The notes below the pieces were generated by a model. It made no database searches, was not told the DNA's origin, and worked only from the letters and a program-made list of their open reading frames with translations. The translations under genes were made by a program, and so were the position numbers. This document shows positions 8,571 through 17,910 of a DNA stretch of 64,000 nucleotides, piece by piece (position 1 is the first letter of the stretch; each line of letters opens with the position of its first letter). Source of the stretch: Curvibacter microcysteis (GTDB lineage: Bacteria > Pseudomonadota > Gammaproteobacteria > Burkholderiales > Burkholderiaceae_C); contig NZ_JAQSIO010000009.1 of assembly GCF_028649455.1 (NCBI RefSeq), positions 1 through 64,000 on the forward strand, written 5' to 3'.

Positions 8571-9350
8571 ATGGCCCGCCCCAAGTCTGCTCCCGCTGTC
8601 GAACTCCCCGAAGTCAACTTCTCCGACTATGGCGGTGTGCGCTGCCTGCACCTGGGCACCGAGTGGATCCAGGGTTCGATGATCATGGACGCGCCCTACG
8701 ACATCGAACTGGAGTACGTGCAGCGCATGATGGCCTGGCTGCTCTTCACCGACCCGGCCCGCCTGACGCGCTTTCACGCCATGCAGCTGGGCCTGGGCGC
8801 TGGGACCTTGACCAAGTTCTGCCGCAAAAAGCTGCGGGTGACCACCACCGCCATCGAGCTGAACCCCCAGGTGCTGCACGCTTGCCGTGGCTGGTTCAAG
8901 CTGCCGGCCGACGACAGCAAGCTGCGCGTGGTGATCGCCGATGCGGCCGAAGAGATTCGCGACCCCATGTGGCACGGCGTGGTCGATGCCTTGCAGGTCG
9001 ACCTCTACGACCACGAAGCCGCCGCCCCGGTGCTGGACAGCGCCGAGTTCTACGCCGACTGCCGCCGCTTGCTGAGCGACGAGGCCTGCATGACGGTCAA
9101 TCTGTTCGGCCGCTCGTCCAGCTACGAACGCAGTGTGGAGAAAATGGTCGAGGCCTTTGGCATCGATGCCGTCTGGGCCTTCAAGCCCACGCGCGAGGGC
9201 AACACCGTGGTGCTGGCCCAGCGCACCCCCTCGCGGCCCAAGCGCGAGGTGCTGATGGAGCGCGCCGAGTTCATCCAAAGCCGCTGGGGCCTGCCCGCCA
9301 CCAAATGGCTGCGCGCCTTCAAGCCCTTGCAGACCAAGCTGTCGGCCTGA
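8571..9350 (+). CDS. Spermidine synthase-like methyltransferase-fold protein
   Basis: A 259-residue protein with a Rossmann-type core: GLGAGTLTKFCRKKL near residue 75, AIELNPQVL near 95 and DALQVDLYDHEAAAPVL near 140. These correspond to the nucleotide-binding and acidic motifs of the SpeE/spermine synthase family. The short N terminus and absence of a full polyamine-gate loop make the true substrate uncertain, so it may be an aminopropyltransferase or a diverged relative. It stands alone, 70 bases after the glycosylase. Confidence 0.75.
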   Translation: MARPKSAPAVELPEVNFSDYGGVRCLHLGTEWIQGSMIMDAPYDIELEYVQRMMAWLLFTDPARLTRFHAMQLGLGAGTLTKFCRKKLRVTTTAIELNPQVLHACRGWFKLPADDSKLRVVIADAAEEIRDPMWHGVVDALQVDLYDHEAAAPVLDSAEFYADCRRLLSDEACMTVNLFGRSSSYERSVEKMVEAFGIDAVWAFKPTREGNTVVLAQRTPSRPKREVLMERAEFIQSRWGLPATKWLRAFKPLQTKLSA

Positions 9351-9504
9351 GGGCTTGGTGGCTTGTTGCGGCTTGGCAAAGCCAGTTTGGCGCCGGCCTG
9401 AATCGCCTCGGGCCGCGTTATGCTGAAGGGGTGAGCGGCCCCCTCGTGCCGCCTTGATTGGCCAGCCCTGGCCCATGCCCATGCCCCACCGGAACCGCCC
9501 AGCC

Positions 9505-11301
9505 ATGTCATCTTCCGTCACGCCCACGCCGGCGCCCAGCGCGCCTTTTGAGGGCTTGCTGGATTGGCGACGTGTCGTGGGTTGGTTGCGCGAGGACCGG
9601 GTCATCAGTGCCGAAGAAGCCGAGCGCACCGTGGCCCGGTGTGCCCAGGCCGAGAGCATGCAACACCCCCTGGTGCGTTTGGCCAGTGTGGCCATGAGCC
9701 GCGCCTCGGACGGCAAGTCGCTGGACCTCGAGTCGCTGACCCAGTACATCGCTGGCCGTGCGGGCGTCGAGTACCTGCGCATCGACCCGCTGCGCGTCGA
9801 TGTGGGCAAGGTGGCCGACACCATGAGCGCCGCCTATGCCGAGCGCCACCGGGTGCTGCCGGTGCAGGTCACGGCCTCCGAGGTGGTGGTGGCCACGGCC
9901 GAGCCCTTCATCACCGATTGGGTGGCCGAGGTCGAGCGCCAGTCACGTCGGCGCGTGCGCCGAGTGGTCGCCAACCCGCTGGAAATCCACCGCTTCACGG
10001 CCGAGTTTTTTGCCTTGGCCAAGTCGGTGCGCGCGGCGCAAAAAGCGGGTGCGGTGAACAACGCGGCCAGCTTCGAGCAGCTGGTCGAGCTGGGCCGCAG
10101 CAACAAACAACTCGATGCCAATGACCAGGGCGTGGTGCGGGTGGTGGATTGGTTGTGGCAGTACGCCTTTGACCAGCGCGCCAGCGACATCCACCTGGAG
10201 CCTCGGCGCGAGCAGGGCGTGATCCGCTTCCGCATCGATGGCGTGCTGCACTCGGTCTACCAAATGCCCATGGGCGTGCTCAATGCCATGGTGGCCCGCG
10301 TCAAGTTGCTGGGCCGCATGGACGTGGTGGAGCGCCGCCGCCCACAAGACGGGCGCATCAAGACCCGCAACCCGCGTGGCGATGAAGTCGAAATGCGCCT
10401 GTCCACCTTGCCCACCGCCTTTGGTGAAAAAATGGTGATGCGGATCTTCGACCCCGACACCGCCGTCAAGGACCTCGAGGCGCTGGGCTTTTCCGCCCAC
10501 GACGCGCAACGCTGGGAGCAGCTGGTGCGCCGCCCCTATGGCATCGTGCTGGTCACCGGGCCCACGGGCTCGGGCAAGACCACCACGCTCTACTCCACGC
10601 TCAAGCGCATCGCCACCGACGAGGTGAATGTCTGCACGGTGGAGGACCCGATCGAAATGATCGAGCCCGCTTTCAACCAGACCCAGGTCCAGCCCCAGCT
10701 TGATTTCAGCTTTGCCGAGGGCCTGCGTTCGCTGATGCGGCAGGACCCCGACATCATCATGGTGGGCGAAATCCGCGACCTGGAGACCGCCGACATGGCG
10801 GTGCAGGCGGCCCTGACCGGCCACTTGGTGTTCTCTACTCTGCACACCAATGACGCCCCCAGTGCCATCACCCGCTTGATGGAGCTGGGCGTGCCGCCGT
10901 ACTTGCTCAATGCCACCGTGCTGGGGGTGCTGGCGCAGCGCCTGGTGCGCACGCTGTGCAAGCAGTGCAAGGTGCGCGACGAGGCCGTGTCCGAGCAGAC
11001 CCTGGCCGCCTTCGTCAAGCCCTGGAAGATCAACATCAACGGCGGCTACCGCCCCTACAAGCCCGTGGGCTGTGTGGACTGCCGCATGACCGGCTTCATG
11101 GGGCGCATGGGCCTGTACGAGCTGCTCACCGTCAGCGAGGCCTTCAAGGACAAGGTCAACAAAGAGCCCAGCATGGAGGCCTTGCGCCGCCAGGGCGTGG
11201 CCGACGGCATGCGTCCTCTGCGATTGGCGGGCGCTTTGCGTGTGGCCGAGGGGCTGACCACGCTGGAAGAGGTGTTGGCGGCCACGCCGCCGCTCGATTG
11301 A
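9505..11301 (+). CDS. GspE/PulE/PilB family secretion or pilus ATPase
   Basis: A cytoplasmic hexameric ATPase that drives pseudopilus or type IV pilus assembly. From ATG 9505 it has 598 residues. An N-terminal MshEN-like domain covers about 25-170. The core contains Walker A GPTGSGKTT at 352-360, the Asp box VCTVEDPIE, Walker B DPDIIMVGEIRD and the His box TGHLVFSTLHTNDA. A C-terminal metal-binding CxxC pair follows (CKQC and CVDC). Starts at TTG 9454 or two ATGs in between are possible and would add up to 17 residues. No pilus or secretion gene is adjacent, so the partner machinery must be encoded elsewhere. Confidence 0.9.
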   Translation: MSSSVTPTPAPSAPFEGLLDWRRVVGWLREDRVISAEEAERTVARCAQAESMQHPLVRLASVAMSRASDGKSLDLESLTQYIAGRAGVEYLRIDPLRVDVGKVADTMSAAYAERHRVLPVQVTASEVVVATAEPFITDWVAEVERQSRRRVRRVVANPLEIHRFTAEFFALAKSVRAAQKAGAVNNAASFEQLVELGRSNKQLDANDQGVVRVVDWLWQYAFDQRASDIHLEPRREQGVIRFRIDGVLHSVYQMPMGVLNAMVARVKLLGRMDVVERRRPQDGRIKTRNPRGDEVEMRLSTLPTAFGEKMVMRIFDPDTAVKDLEALGFSAHDAQRWEQLVRRPYGIVLVTGPTGSGKTTTLYSTLKRIATDEVNVCTVEDPIEMIEPAFNQTQVQPQLDFSFAEGLRSLMRQDPDIIMVGEIRDLETADMAVQAALTGHLVFSTLHTNDAPSAITRLMELGVPPYLLNATVLGVLAQRLVRTLCKQCKVRDEAVSEQTLAAFVKPWKININGGYRPYKPVGCVDCRMTGFMGRMGLYELLTVSEAFKDKVNKEPSMEALRRQGVADGMRPLRLAGALRVAEGLTTLEEVLAATPPLD

Positions 11302-11496
11302 GCCCTGCTTTTTGCGGCTTGGATTCAGGCCTCGCTGGGGTCAATTCGGGTTCTCCCTTGGTTTGCCCGATATTTGTGTCGCGCCTGTGTCCAGCAGGCG
11401 TCGAACGGCGCTTTCGGTAGGTGGTATCCACATCTGTCAGGCAACTGAAAGCCACCACAATCAGCCAGTCGAAAAATTCTTTCGAGGAGATAACTC

Positions 11497-11985
11497 GTGA
11501 AAATCAAAAGTCAAAAAGACTTTTTTTCCGGCCTCATGTTCATGGTGGTCGGTATTGCGTTTGCATGGGGTGCCACGACGTACAGCGTCGGTAGTGGTGC
11601 TCGCATGGGTCCCGGGTACTTCCCGCTCATGTTGGGGATTTTGCTCGCCTTGATCGGCAGCGTGATCACCTTCAAGGCGCTGGTGGTCGAGACCGAATCG
11701 GGTGACAAGATTGGCAAGTGGGCCTGGAAGCCCTTGTTCTTCATCTTGGCAGCCAACTTCTTGTTCGGCATCCTGCTGGGCGGTCTGCCCAGCTTCGGGA
11801 TCCCGGCCATGGGCATGATCTTGGGCATCTTTGCTCTGGTCATCATCGCCAGCCTGGCTGGCAACGAGTTCAACCTCAAGGGTGTGCTGGTGCTGTCGGT
11901 CATTCTGGCCGTGGGCAGCTACCTGGCCTTCGTGGTGCTGCTGAAACTGCAGTTCCCGGTCTGGCCCAGTTTCATCACCGGCTGA
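11497..11985 (+). CDS. tctB: Tripartite tricarboxylate transporter small subunit TctB
   Basis: The small membrane subunit of a TTT-type uptake system for carboxylates. The 162 residues show four hydrophobic segments, including GLMFMVVGIAFAWGATTY at 12-29 and the family motif GPGYFPLMLGILLALIG. The GTG start is preceded by a strong GAGGAG at 11484-11489. tctA follows after 18 bases. The gene uses a GTG but is otherwise typical. Confidence 0.93.
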   Translation: MKIKSQKDFFSGLMFMVVGIAFAWGATTYSVGSGARMGPGYFPLMLGILLALIGSVITFKALVVETESGDKIGKWAWKPLFFILAANFLFGILLGGLPSFGIPAMGMILGIFALVIIASLAGNEFNLKGVLVLSVILAVGSYLAFVVLLKLQFPVWPSFITG

Positions 11986-12003
11986 GCGTAGAGGACAACA
12001 CAA

Positions 12004-13515
12004 ATGGATCTGATCAATAACCTGTCGCTTGGTTTTGGCGTGGCTTTCACCATGCAAAACCTGGTCTACGCCTTCGTCGGCTGCCTGTTGGGCACGCTGA
12101 TTGGCGTGCTCCCGGGCATCGGCCCGGTGGCCACCATCGCCATGCTGCTGCCCGCCACTTACGCACTGCCCCCGGTGGCTGCGCTGATCATGCTGGCCGG
12201 TATTTACTACGGCGCCCAGTACGGTGGCTCCACCACCGCGATTCTGGTCAACCTGCCGGGCGAATCGTCGTCGGTGGTGACCGTGATCGACGGCTACCAG
12301 ATGGCCCGCAAGGGTCGCGCGGGTCCTGCACTGGCCGCTGCGGGTCTGGGCTCGTTCTTCGCCGGTTGCGTGGGCACCTTGATCTTGGCCGCCTTCGCGC
12401 CGCCGCTGACCGAAGTCGCCTTCAAGTTCGGCCCTGCTGAATACTTCTCGCTGATGATCCTGGGCCTGATCGGCGCCGTGGTGCTGGCTTCGGGCTCCTT
12501 GCTCAAGGCCGTGGCCATGATCGTGCTGGGCCTGTTGATGGGTCTGGTCGGTACCGACGTGAACTCGGGTGTGGCGCGCTTCAGCTTCGACATCCCGGAA
12601 CTGACCGACGGCATTGGCTTCGTGGCCATCGCCATGGGTGTGTTCGGTTACGGTGAAATCATCACCAACCTGGCCCAACCCGATGACGAGCGCGAAGTCT
12701 TCACCGCCAAGGTGGAAGGCTTGCTGCCCACCGCGACGGACTTCAAGCGCATGATCCCCGCTGTGCTGCGTGGCACGGCCCTGGGTTCGGCCCTGGGCAT
12801 CTTGCCTGGCGGCGGTGCCTTGCTGGCGGCTTTCGCGGCCTACACGATCGAAAAGAAGACCAAGCTGCAACCCGGCGAAGTTCCTTTCGGTCAAGGCAAC
12901 ATCCGTGGTGTGGCTGCGCCTGAAGCCGCCAACAACGCTGGCGCTCAAACCTCCTTCATCCCGCTGCTGACGCTGGGCATTCCGCCCAACGCCGTGATGG
13001 CTTTGATGGTGGGCGCGATGACCATCCACAACATCCAGCCGGGCCCGCAGGTGATGACCAGCAACCCCGAACTGTTCTGGGGCCTGATCGCTTCGATGTG
13101 GATCGGCAACGCCATGCTGATCATCTTGAACCTGCCGCTGATTGGCATCTGGATCAAGCTGCTGACCGTGCCTTACCGCTGGTTGTTTCCCTCCATCGTG
13201 CTGTTCTGCGCGATCGGTGTGTACTCGACCAACAACAACACCTTCGACATCTGGATGGTGGGTGGCTTCGGTTTCATCGGCTACCTGTTCAACAAGCTGG
13301 GCGTGGAACCTGCGCCGCTGCTGTTGGGCTTCATCCTGGGCCCGATGATGGAAGAAAACCTGCGCCGTGCGCTGCTGCTGTCGCGTGGCGACTGGAGCGT
13401 GTTCGTGACCCGTCCGCTGTCGGCAGGTCTGCTGGCCGCCGCTGCCTTGCTGCTGGTCATCGTGTTGATGCCCGCCGTGAAGAACAAGCGCGAACAAGCC
13501 TTCGTCGAAGACTGA
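12004..13515 (+). CDS. tctA: Tripartite tricarboxylate transporter large subunit TctA
   Basis: The large permease of the TTT system, about 12 membrane helices and 503 residues long, near the family norm. Signature segments are GTLIGVLPGIGPVATIAMLLP near 35-55, YYGAQYGGSTTAILVNLPGE near 72-92 and the second-half GALLAAFAAYTIEKK. It forms an operon with tctB and is followed by a strong terminator. No binding protein lies inside the operon, so the substrate (citrate, other carboxylates or aromatic acids) cannot be named. Confidence 0.95.
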   Translation: MDLINNLSLGFGVAFTMQNLVYAFVGCLLGTLIGVLPGIGPVATIAMLLPATYALPPVAALIMLAGIYYGAQYGGSTTAILVNLPGESSSVVTVIDGYQMARKGRAGPALAAAGLGSFFAGCVGTLILAAFAPPLTEVAFKFGPAEYFSLMILGLIGAVVLASGSLLKAVAMIVLGLLMGLVGTDVNSGVARFSFDIPELTDGIGFVAIAMGVFGYGEIITNLAQPDDEREVFTAKVEGLLPTATDFKRMIPAVLRGTALGSALGILPGGGALLAAFAAYTIEKKTKLQPGEVPFGQGNIRGVAAPEAANNAGAQTSFIPLLTLGIPPNAVMALMVGAMTIHNIQPGPQVMTSNPELFWGLIASMWIGNAMLIILNLPLIGIWIKLLTVPYRWLFPSIVLFCAIGVYSTNNNTFDIWMVGGFGFIGYLFNKLGVEPAPLLLGFILGPMMEENLRRALLLSRGDWSVFVTRPLSAGLLAAAALLLVIVLMPAVKNKREQAFVED

Positions 13516-13557
13516 AGCCAGCTCGGGGCACGGTGTCTGCCGCCGCCCGGGCACTTC

Positions 13558-13592
13558 AGCAAAACGGCACCTTCGGGTGCCGTTTTTTTTCG
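13558..13592 (+). terminator. Rho-independent terminator of tctBA
   Basis: AAACGGCACC and GGTGCCGTTT form a stem with a TTCG tetraloop region, followed by eight consecutive T. It begins about 45 bases after the tctA stop. Confidence 0.9.
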
Positions 13593-13715
13593 TCTGAGGG
13601 CATGCCGGTTGCCCGGTGCCCCTCGCGCGGCAGAGCCTGGCGGCGTGCGAAGCCGCCCCTGGCTTGAGTCAAAATGTGTCTTCCCCGGAACGACTCCGGC
13701 CACACCAAGGGACGC

Positions 13716-15017
13716 ATGAGCCAGCCGTTTCAACTCCAACAGCATCCGCAGCGCGTGGCGCTGCACAACGAGGTGCATGCCCGCCCCCCCGAGGCCTTGA
13801 GCGCCCCGCTGGTGATCTCGCACCTGGTCATGGCCTGCGACGCCAGCGAGCGCGAACGCAGCCGCCAACACCTGGCGTCTTTGCTGCGGGACCACCACCA
13901 GGCCCCGCCTGACGCCCACTCCACCCACTTGCGCACCGAGCTGGGCCCGTTTCGCCTGCGCTGGGAGCTGCACACCGAATTTGTCAGCTGGACCTTCAGC
14001 CGCGCCGTGGATGCCGAGGCCCTGGGCCAGGCTCAGTTGCCCACCGCGGCGGCCGTCGTGCCGCAGGAGTGGCTGGCTGCCCTGCCTGGGCGTTGCTTCA
14101 CCGCCATGCACCTGTCTGTGCTGCCCACCACCGGACCCGACCCCGAGGCCTGGGTCAAGCGCCTGTTTCAAGAGGAGTCCCTGGTGGCCTCCCAGGTGGC
14201 CGACGGCTACGCCGAGGTCTACACCGACTTCGCCATCCACGCCGATGGCTTCTCCCACATGCTCTTGCTGGCCGGCAGCCTGTCGCCGCGGCGCCTGGGC
14301 CGCTTGGTGCAGCGGCTGCTGGAGATCGAGACCTACCGCATGGCCGCGCTGCTGGGCTTGCCGGTGGCGCGTGAAGCGGGGGCTTTGCTGTCCACCGTGG
14401 ACCAGGAACTGGCCGCCCTGGCCGAAGCCATCCGCGCGGCGGCCCGCGACGACGAGCCCCAGCTGCTGGACCGCCTGACCCGCTTGGCGGGCCAGGTCGA
14501 GAGCCAGTACGCACTGACGCACAGCCGCTTTTCAGCCAGTGCGGCGTACTTCGAACTGGTCGACAAACGCATTGCCGACATCAGCGAAACGCGCCTGGCC
14601 GGCTTGCAGACGATTGGGGAATTCATGGAGCGTCGCCTCACCCCCGCCCGCAGCACCTGCGAATGGGCCGCGCGGCGCCAGGATGCGCTGTCGCAGCGCG
14701 TCTCGCGCATCAGCAATTTGTTGCGCACCCGCGTTGAGATCGAGCAGCAGCAGAGCAGCCAGGACCTGCTGACCACCATGAACCAGCGCCAGGACCTGCA
14801 GCTCAAGCTCCAGTCCACGGTGGAGGGTCTGTCGGTCGCGGCCATCAGCTACTACATCGTGGGCCTGGTGGGCTATGTGGCCAAGGGCGCGACCAAGGTG
14901 GGTTGGCCACTCAGCGCCGAGACCACCACGGCCGTGGCCATCCCGGTCGTGCTGCTGTCGGTGTGGTGGTCGCTGCGGCGCATGCACCACCGCATCGTGG
15001 GCGGGGCACGCCACTGA
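13716..15017 (+). CDS. DUF3422 family membrane-anchored protein
   Basis: A 433-residue protein of the DUF3422 family, of unknown function. The N-terminal HPQRVALHNEVHARPPEAL segment and the central HADGFSHMLLLAGSLSPRRLGRLVQRLLEIETYRMAALLGLPVAR are the family core. A helical, probably coiled region lies at about 280-360. Two hydrophobic segments end the protein (about 374-392 and 404-420), suggesting C-terminal anchoring in the inner membrane. I choose ATG 13716, preceded by AAGGGA, over the upstream ATG at 13674. Confidence 0.85.
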   Translation: MSQPFQLQQHPQRVALHNEVHARPPEALSAPLVISHLVMACDASERERSRQHLASLLRDHHQAPPDAHSTHLRTELGPFRLRWELHTEFVSWTFSRAVDAEALGQAQLPTAAAVVPQEWLAALPGRCFTAMHLSVLPTTGPDPEAWVKRLFQEESLVASQVADGYAEVYTDFAIHADGFSHMLLLAGSLSPRRLGRLVQRLLEIETYRMAALLGLPVAREAGALLSTVDQELAALAEAIRAAARDDEPQLLDRLTRLAGQVESQYALTHSRFSASAAYFELVDKRIADISETRLAGLQTIGEFMERRLTPARSTCEWAARRQDALSQRVSRISNLLRTRVEIEQQQSSQDLLTTMNQRQDLQLKLQSTVEGLSVAAISYYIVGLVGYVAKGATKVGWPLSAETTTAVAIPVVLLSVWWSLRRMHHRIVGGARH

Positions 15018-15082
15018 GTCCCCTGGAGCGGGCACACAACTTGCCGCTTCGTTCGAACTGTTGAACCTGTGAGGAGTTGGAT

Positions 15083-16048
15083 TTGAAACGACGTCATCTT
15101 CTGAGCGCTGCCACCGCCTGGGGCACGGCCCCGCTGGCCTGGGCCCAGGCGGCTTACCCGAGCAAGCCGCTGCGTTTGCTGGTGCCCTTCCCGGCCGGGG
15201 GCGCCACCGACATCCTGGCGCGCACCGTGTCGCAAAAGCTCGGCGAGCGCCTGGGCACCACGGTGGTGGTGGAGAACCGGCCTGGCGCCGGTGGCACCAT
15301 TGGCTCCGATCTGGTGGCCAAGGCCGCGCCCGATGGCTACACCTTGCTGCTGGCCACCAGCAGCACCCACGCGATCGGCCCCGCGCTCAATGCGCGCCTG
15401 CCCTACGACCCGGTGCATGACTTCAGCCCCATCGCCCAGGTGGGGCTGGCGCCCAGCATCATGCTGGTGCCCAACAGCTCACCCGCCCACACGGTGCAGG
15501 AGTGGATCCAGCACGCGCGGCGCAACCCGGGGCGGCTCAATTACGCCTCCAGCGGCAACGGCACCATCGTTCAGCTGACGGCCGAGTTGTTCAAGGCGCA
15601 GGCGGGCTTGTTTGTGGTGCACATCCCCTACAAGGGCACGGCGCTGGCCATTCCCGACCTGGTCAGCGGCAAGCTCGATGTGCTGTTTGACTCCCTGCCC
15701 ACGGGCTTGCCCCATGTGCGCGATGGGCGCTTGCGCGCCTTGGGCGTGACCACGCTCAAACGCAGCCCCTTGGTGCCCGACCTGCCCCCCATCGCCGACG
15801 TGCTGCCCGGCTTTGAGTCCACCACCTGGTTTGGCCTGTACGGCCCCAAGGGCCTGCCGGTGGAGTTGCAGACCCGGCTCAACACCGCCACCCAGCAAGC
15901 CTTGGCCGACCCGGAAGTCAAGGACAAGCTGGCGCGTCTGGGCATCGAAGGGGTCACGGGCAGCCCAACCCAGTTTGCCGCCCTGGTGGCGGCGGACGCG
16001 GCCAAGTGGAAGAAGATCATCGTCGAGCGCAAGATCACCGGCGATTGA
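15083..16048 (+). CDS. Bug/TctC family periplasmic solute-binding protein
   Basis: An exported receptor for a tripartite tricarboxylate transporter. From TTG 15083 it has 321 residues. GAGGAG at 15071-15076 lies six bases before this TTG, which decides it over the TTG at 15077. The N terminus (KRRHLLSAATAWGTAPLAWAQA) is a signal peptide with a twin-arginine-like start, cleaved after AWAQA. YPSKPLRLLVPFPAGGATDILAR and NRPGAGGTIG are the canonical Bug motifs. It is separated from tctBA by a terminator and the DUF3422 gene, so pairing with that permease is possible but unproven. Confidence 0.9.
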   Translation: MKRRHLLSAATAWGTAPLAWAQAAYPSKPLRLLVPFPAGGATDILARTVSQKLGERLGTTVVVENRPGAGGTIGSDLVAKAAPDGYTLLLATSSTHAIGPALNARLPYDPVHDFSPIAQVGLAPSIMLVPNSSPAHTVQEWIQHARRNPGRLNYASSGNGTIVQLTAELFKAQAGLFVVHIPYKGTALAIPDLVSGKLDVLFDSLPTGLPHVRDGRLRALGVTTLKRSPLVPDLPPIADVLPGFESTTWFGLYGPKGLPVELQTRLNTATQQALADPEVKDKLARLGIEGVTGSPTQFAALVAADAAKWKKIIVERKITGD

Positions 16049-16290
16049 ATGAGGCCCAGTCCGGTGCGCTGCACCAGGTCGTGGCTGGCCTGTTGACCTT
16101 GCATGCACAGGGCTGGGGAGTGCACGGGCTGGGGGCGATCCAGGCGGGCCCTGGCGGCAGGGTGCGAAAAAAAGCAAAGCGCTCCAGAGCACCAGCCCAT
16201 GCGCCTTGTTAAAAAACAGCGGGTGCGGGTGCGCAGTCTGGCATGTTGCATGCTCAGAGAAGGCTTTCCGATCTTTGAGGAGCCTCTTCC

Positions 16291-17910
16291 ATGCAATCAG
16301 CCTCCCTGCGGTTTCGCCGCCTGGCCTGGTCTGCGGCCCTGGCCGTGGGCGCTTTGGGCGTCAGCAGCGCCAGCTGGGCCGAGTCGGTGGTGCGTTTTGG
16401 CATCTCCATGGCCGACATCCCACTCACCTCGGGTCAGCCCGACCGGGGCGCCGGGGCGTACCAGTTCACCGGCCACACGATTTATGACCCCCTGATTGCC
16501 TGGGAAGCCAACATCGGCAGCCGCCCTGGCAAGCTCGTGCCCGGCCTGGCCACCGAATGGAAGCCCGACCCCAAAGACCCCAAGAAGTGGCTCTTCACGC
16601 TGCGCAAGGGCGTCAAGTTCCATGACGGTTCGGCCTTCAATGCCGATGCCGTGGTCTGGAACCTCGACAAGGTGCTGGGCGACAAATCCCCGCAGTACGA
16701 CGCCAAGCAGGCCGCCCAGGTGCGCCCGCGCATCCCCTCCATCGCCAGCTGGCGCAAGGTCAGCGAAGACGTGGTGGAAATCACCACCAAGGACGTGGAC
16801 GCGCTCTTCCCCTACCAGCTGCCCTGGTTCCTGATCGGCAGCCCCACGCAATGGGACAAGCTGGGCCGCGACTGGAACAAGGTCGCCAGCCAGCCCTCGG
16901 GCACCGGCCCTTTCAAGCTCGACAAGCTGGTGCCGCGTGAGCGCGCCGAGCTCGTGCGCAACGCCGGCTACTGGGACAAGACCCGCCTGGCCAAGGCCGA
17001 CCGCATTGTGCTGATGCCCATCCCCGACGCGCTGACCCGGGCCAATGCCTTGCTCAACGGCCAGGTCGATGTCATCGAAACCCCGCCACCAGACGCGCTG
17101 GCCCAGCTGCAAAAGGGCGGCTTCAAGATCGTCAGCAATGTCACGCCCCATGTCTGGCCCTACCACTTCAGCACCCAGCCCGGCTCGCCCTGGACCGATG
17201 TGCGGGTGCGCAAGGCTGTCAACCTGGCCATCGACCGCGAGGCCATCGTCAGCCTGCTCAACGGCCAGGCTTCGGTGGCCCGCGGCCAACTGGACGCCAG
17301 CAGCCCCTGGTTTGGCAAGCCGACCTTTGACATCAAGTACGACCTGGCCCAGGCCCGTGCCCTGATGGCCCAGGCCGGCTACGGCAAGAGCCGTCCGCTC
17401 AAGGCCAAGGTCATCATCGCCCAGGGGGGCAGCGGCCAGATGCTGTCGCTGCCCATGAACGAGTTCATCCAGCAAAGCCTGGCTGAAATCGGGGTGCAGA
17501 TCGAGTTTGAAGTGGTTGAGCTGGAGAACCTCTACCTGCACTGGCGCAGTGGGGCCAAGGCCGACATGAACGCCGGCAAGGGCATCAGTGCCATCAACCT
17601 GGGTTACGTCACAGCCGACCCTTTCTACGCGCTGACCCGCTTCATGGACAGCCGCTACATCGCACCCAATGGCGTGAACTGGGGCGGCCTGAGTGACCCG
17701 CAGGTGGACGCGACCATCGACAAGATCCGCACCACCTTCGACCCCAAGGCGCAGGACAAGCTGCTGGCCTCGCTGCATGAAACCTTGGTCAACCAGGCGC
17801 TGATGCTGTGGGTGGTGCACGACACCAACCCCCATGCCCACTCGCCCAAGATCAAGCACTTTGTGCAGGCCCAGCACTGGTTCCAAGACCTGACCACGGT
17901 GGGCTACTGA
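16291..17910 (+). CDS. ABC transporter substrate-binding protein, family 5 (peptide/nickel/glutathione type)
   Basis: A 539-residue periplasmic binding protein of the DppA/OppA/GsiB class. The signal peptide ends at ASWA (about residue 30). The lobes show VPGLATEWKPDPKDPKKWLFTLRKGVKFHDGSAFNADAVV, GTGPFKLDKLVPRERAELVRNAGYW and VRKAVNLAIDREAIV, all hallmark segments. Usually such genes precede two permeases and one or two ATPases, but none is here, so it is an orphan relying on a distant transporter. A GAGGAGCC sequence lies about ten bases upstream of the ATG. The stop overlaps the GntR gene by one base (TGATG). Confidence 0.9.
   Translation: MQSASLRFRRLAWSAALAVGALGVSSASWAESVVRFGISMADIPLTSGQPDRGAGAYQFTGHTIYDPLIAWEANIGSRPGKLVPGLATEWKPDPKDPKKWLFTLRKGVKFHDGSAFNADAVVWNLDKVLGDKSPQYDAKQAAQVRPRIPSIASWRKVSEDVVEITTKDVDALFPYQLPWFLIGSPTQWDKLGRDWNKVASQPSGTGPFKLDKLVPRERAELVRNAGYWDKTRLAKADRIVLMPIPDALTRANALLNGQVDVIETPPPDALAQLQKGGFKIVSNVTPHVWPYHFSTQPGSPWTDVRVRKAVNLAIDREAIVSLLNGQASVARGQLDASSPWFGKPTFDIKYDLAQARALMAQAGYGKSRPLKAKVIIAQGGSGQMLSLPMNEFIQQSLAEIGVQIEFEVVELENLYLHWRSGAKADMNAGKGISAINLGYVTADPFYALTRFMDSRYIAPNGVNWGGLSDPQVDATIDKIRTTFDPKAQDKLLASLHETLVNQALMLWVVHDTNPHAHSPKIKHFVQAQHWFQDLTTVGY

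Noticed and set aside
11461-13554. A 697-codon frame antisense to tctBA
   Set aside because: Its composition (Gln, His, Gly, Asp rich) is the typical reverse-complement shadow of membrane-protein codons.
16228-16260. TGGCATGTTGCATGC as a sigma-54 promoter
   Set aside because: The spacing between the GG and GC elements is too short for a -24/-12 promoter.
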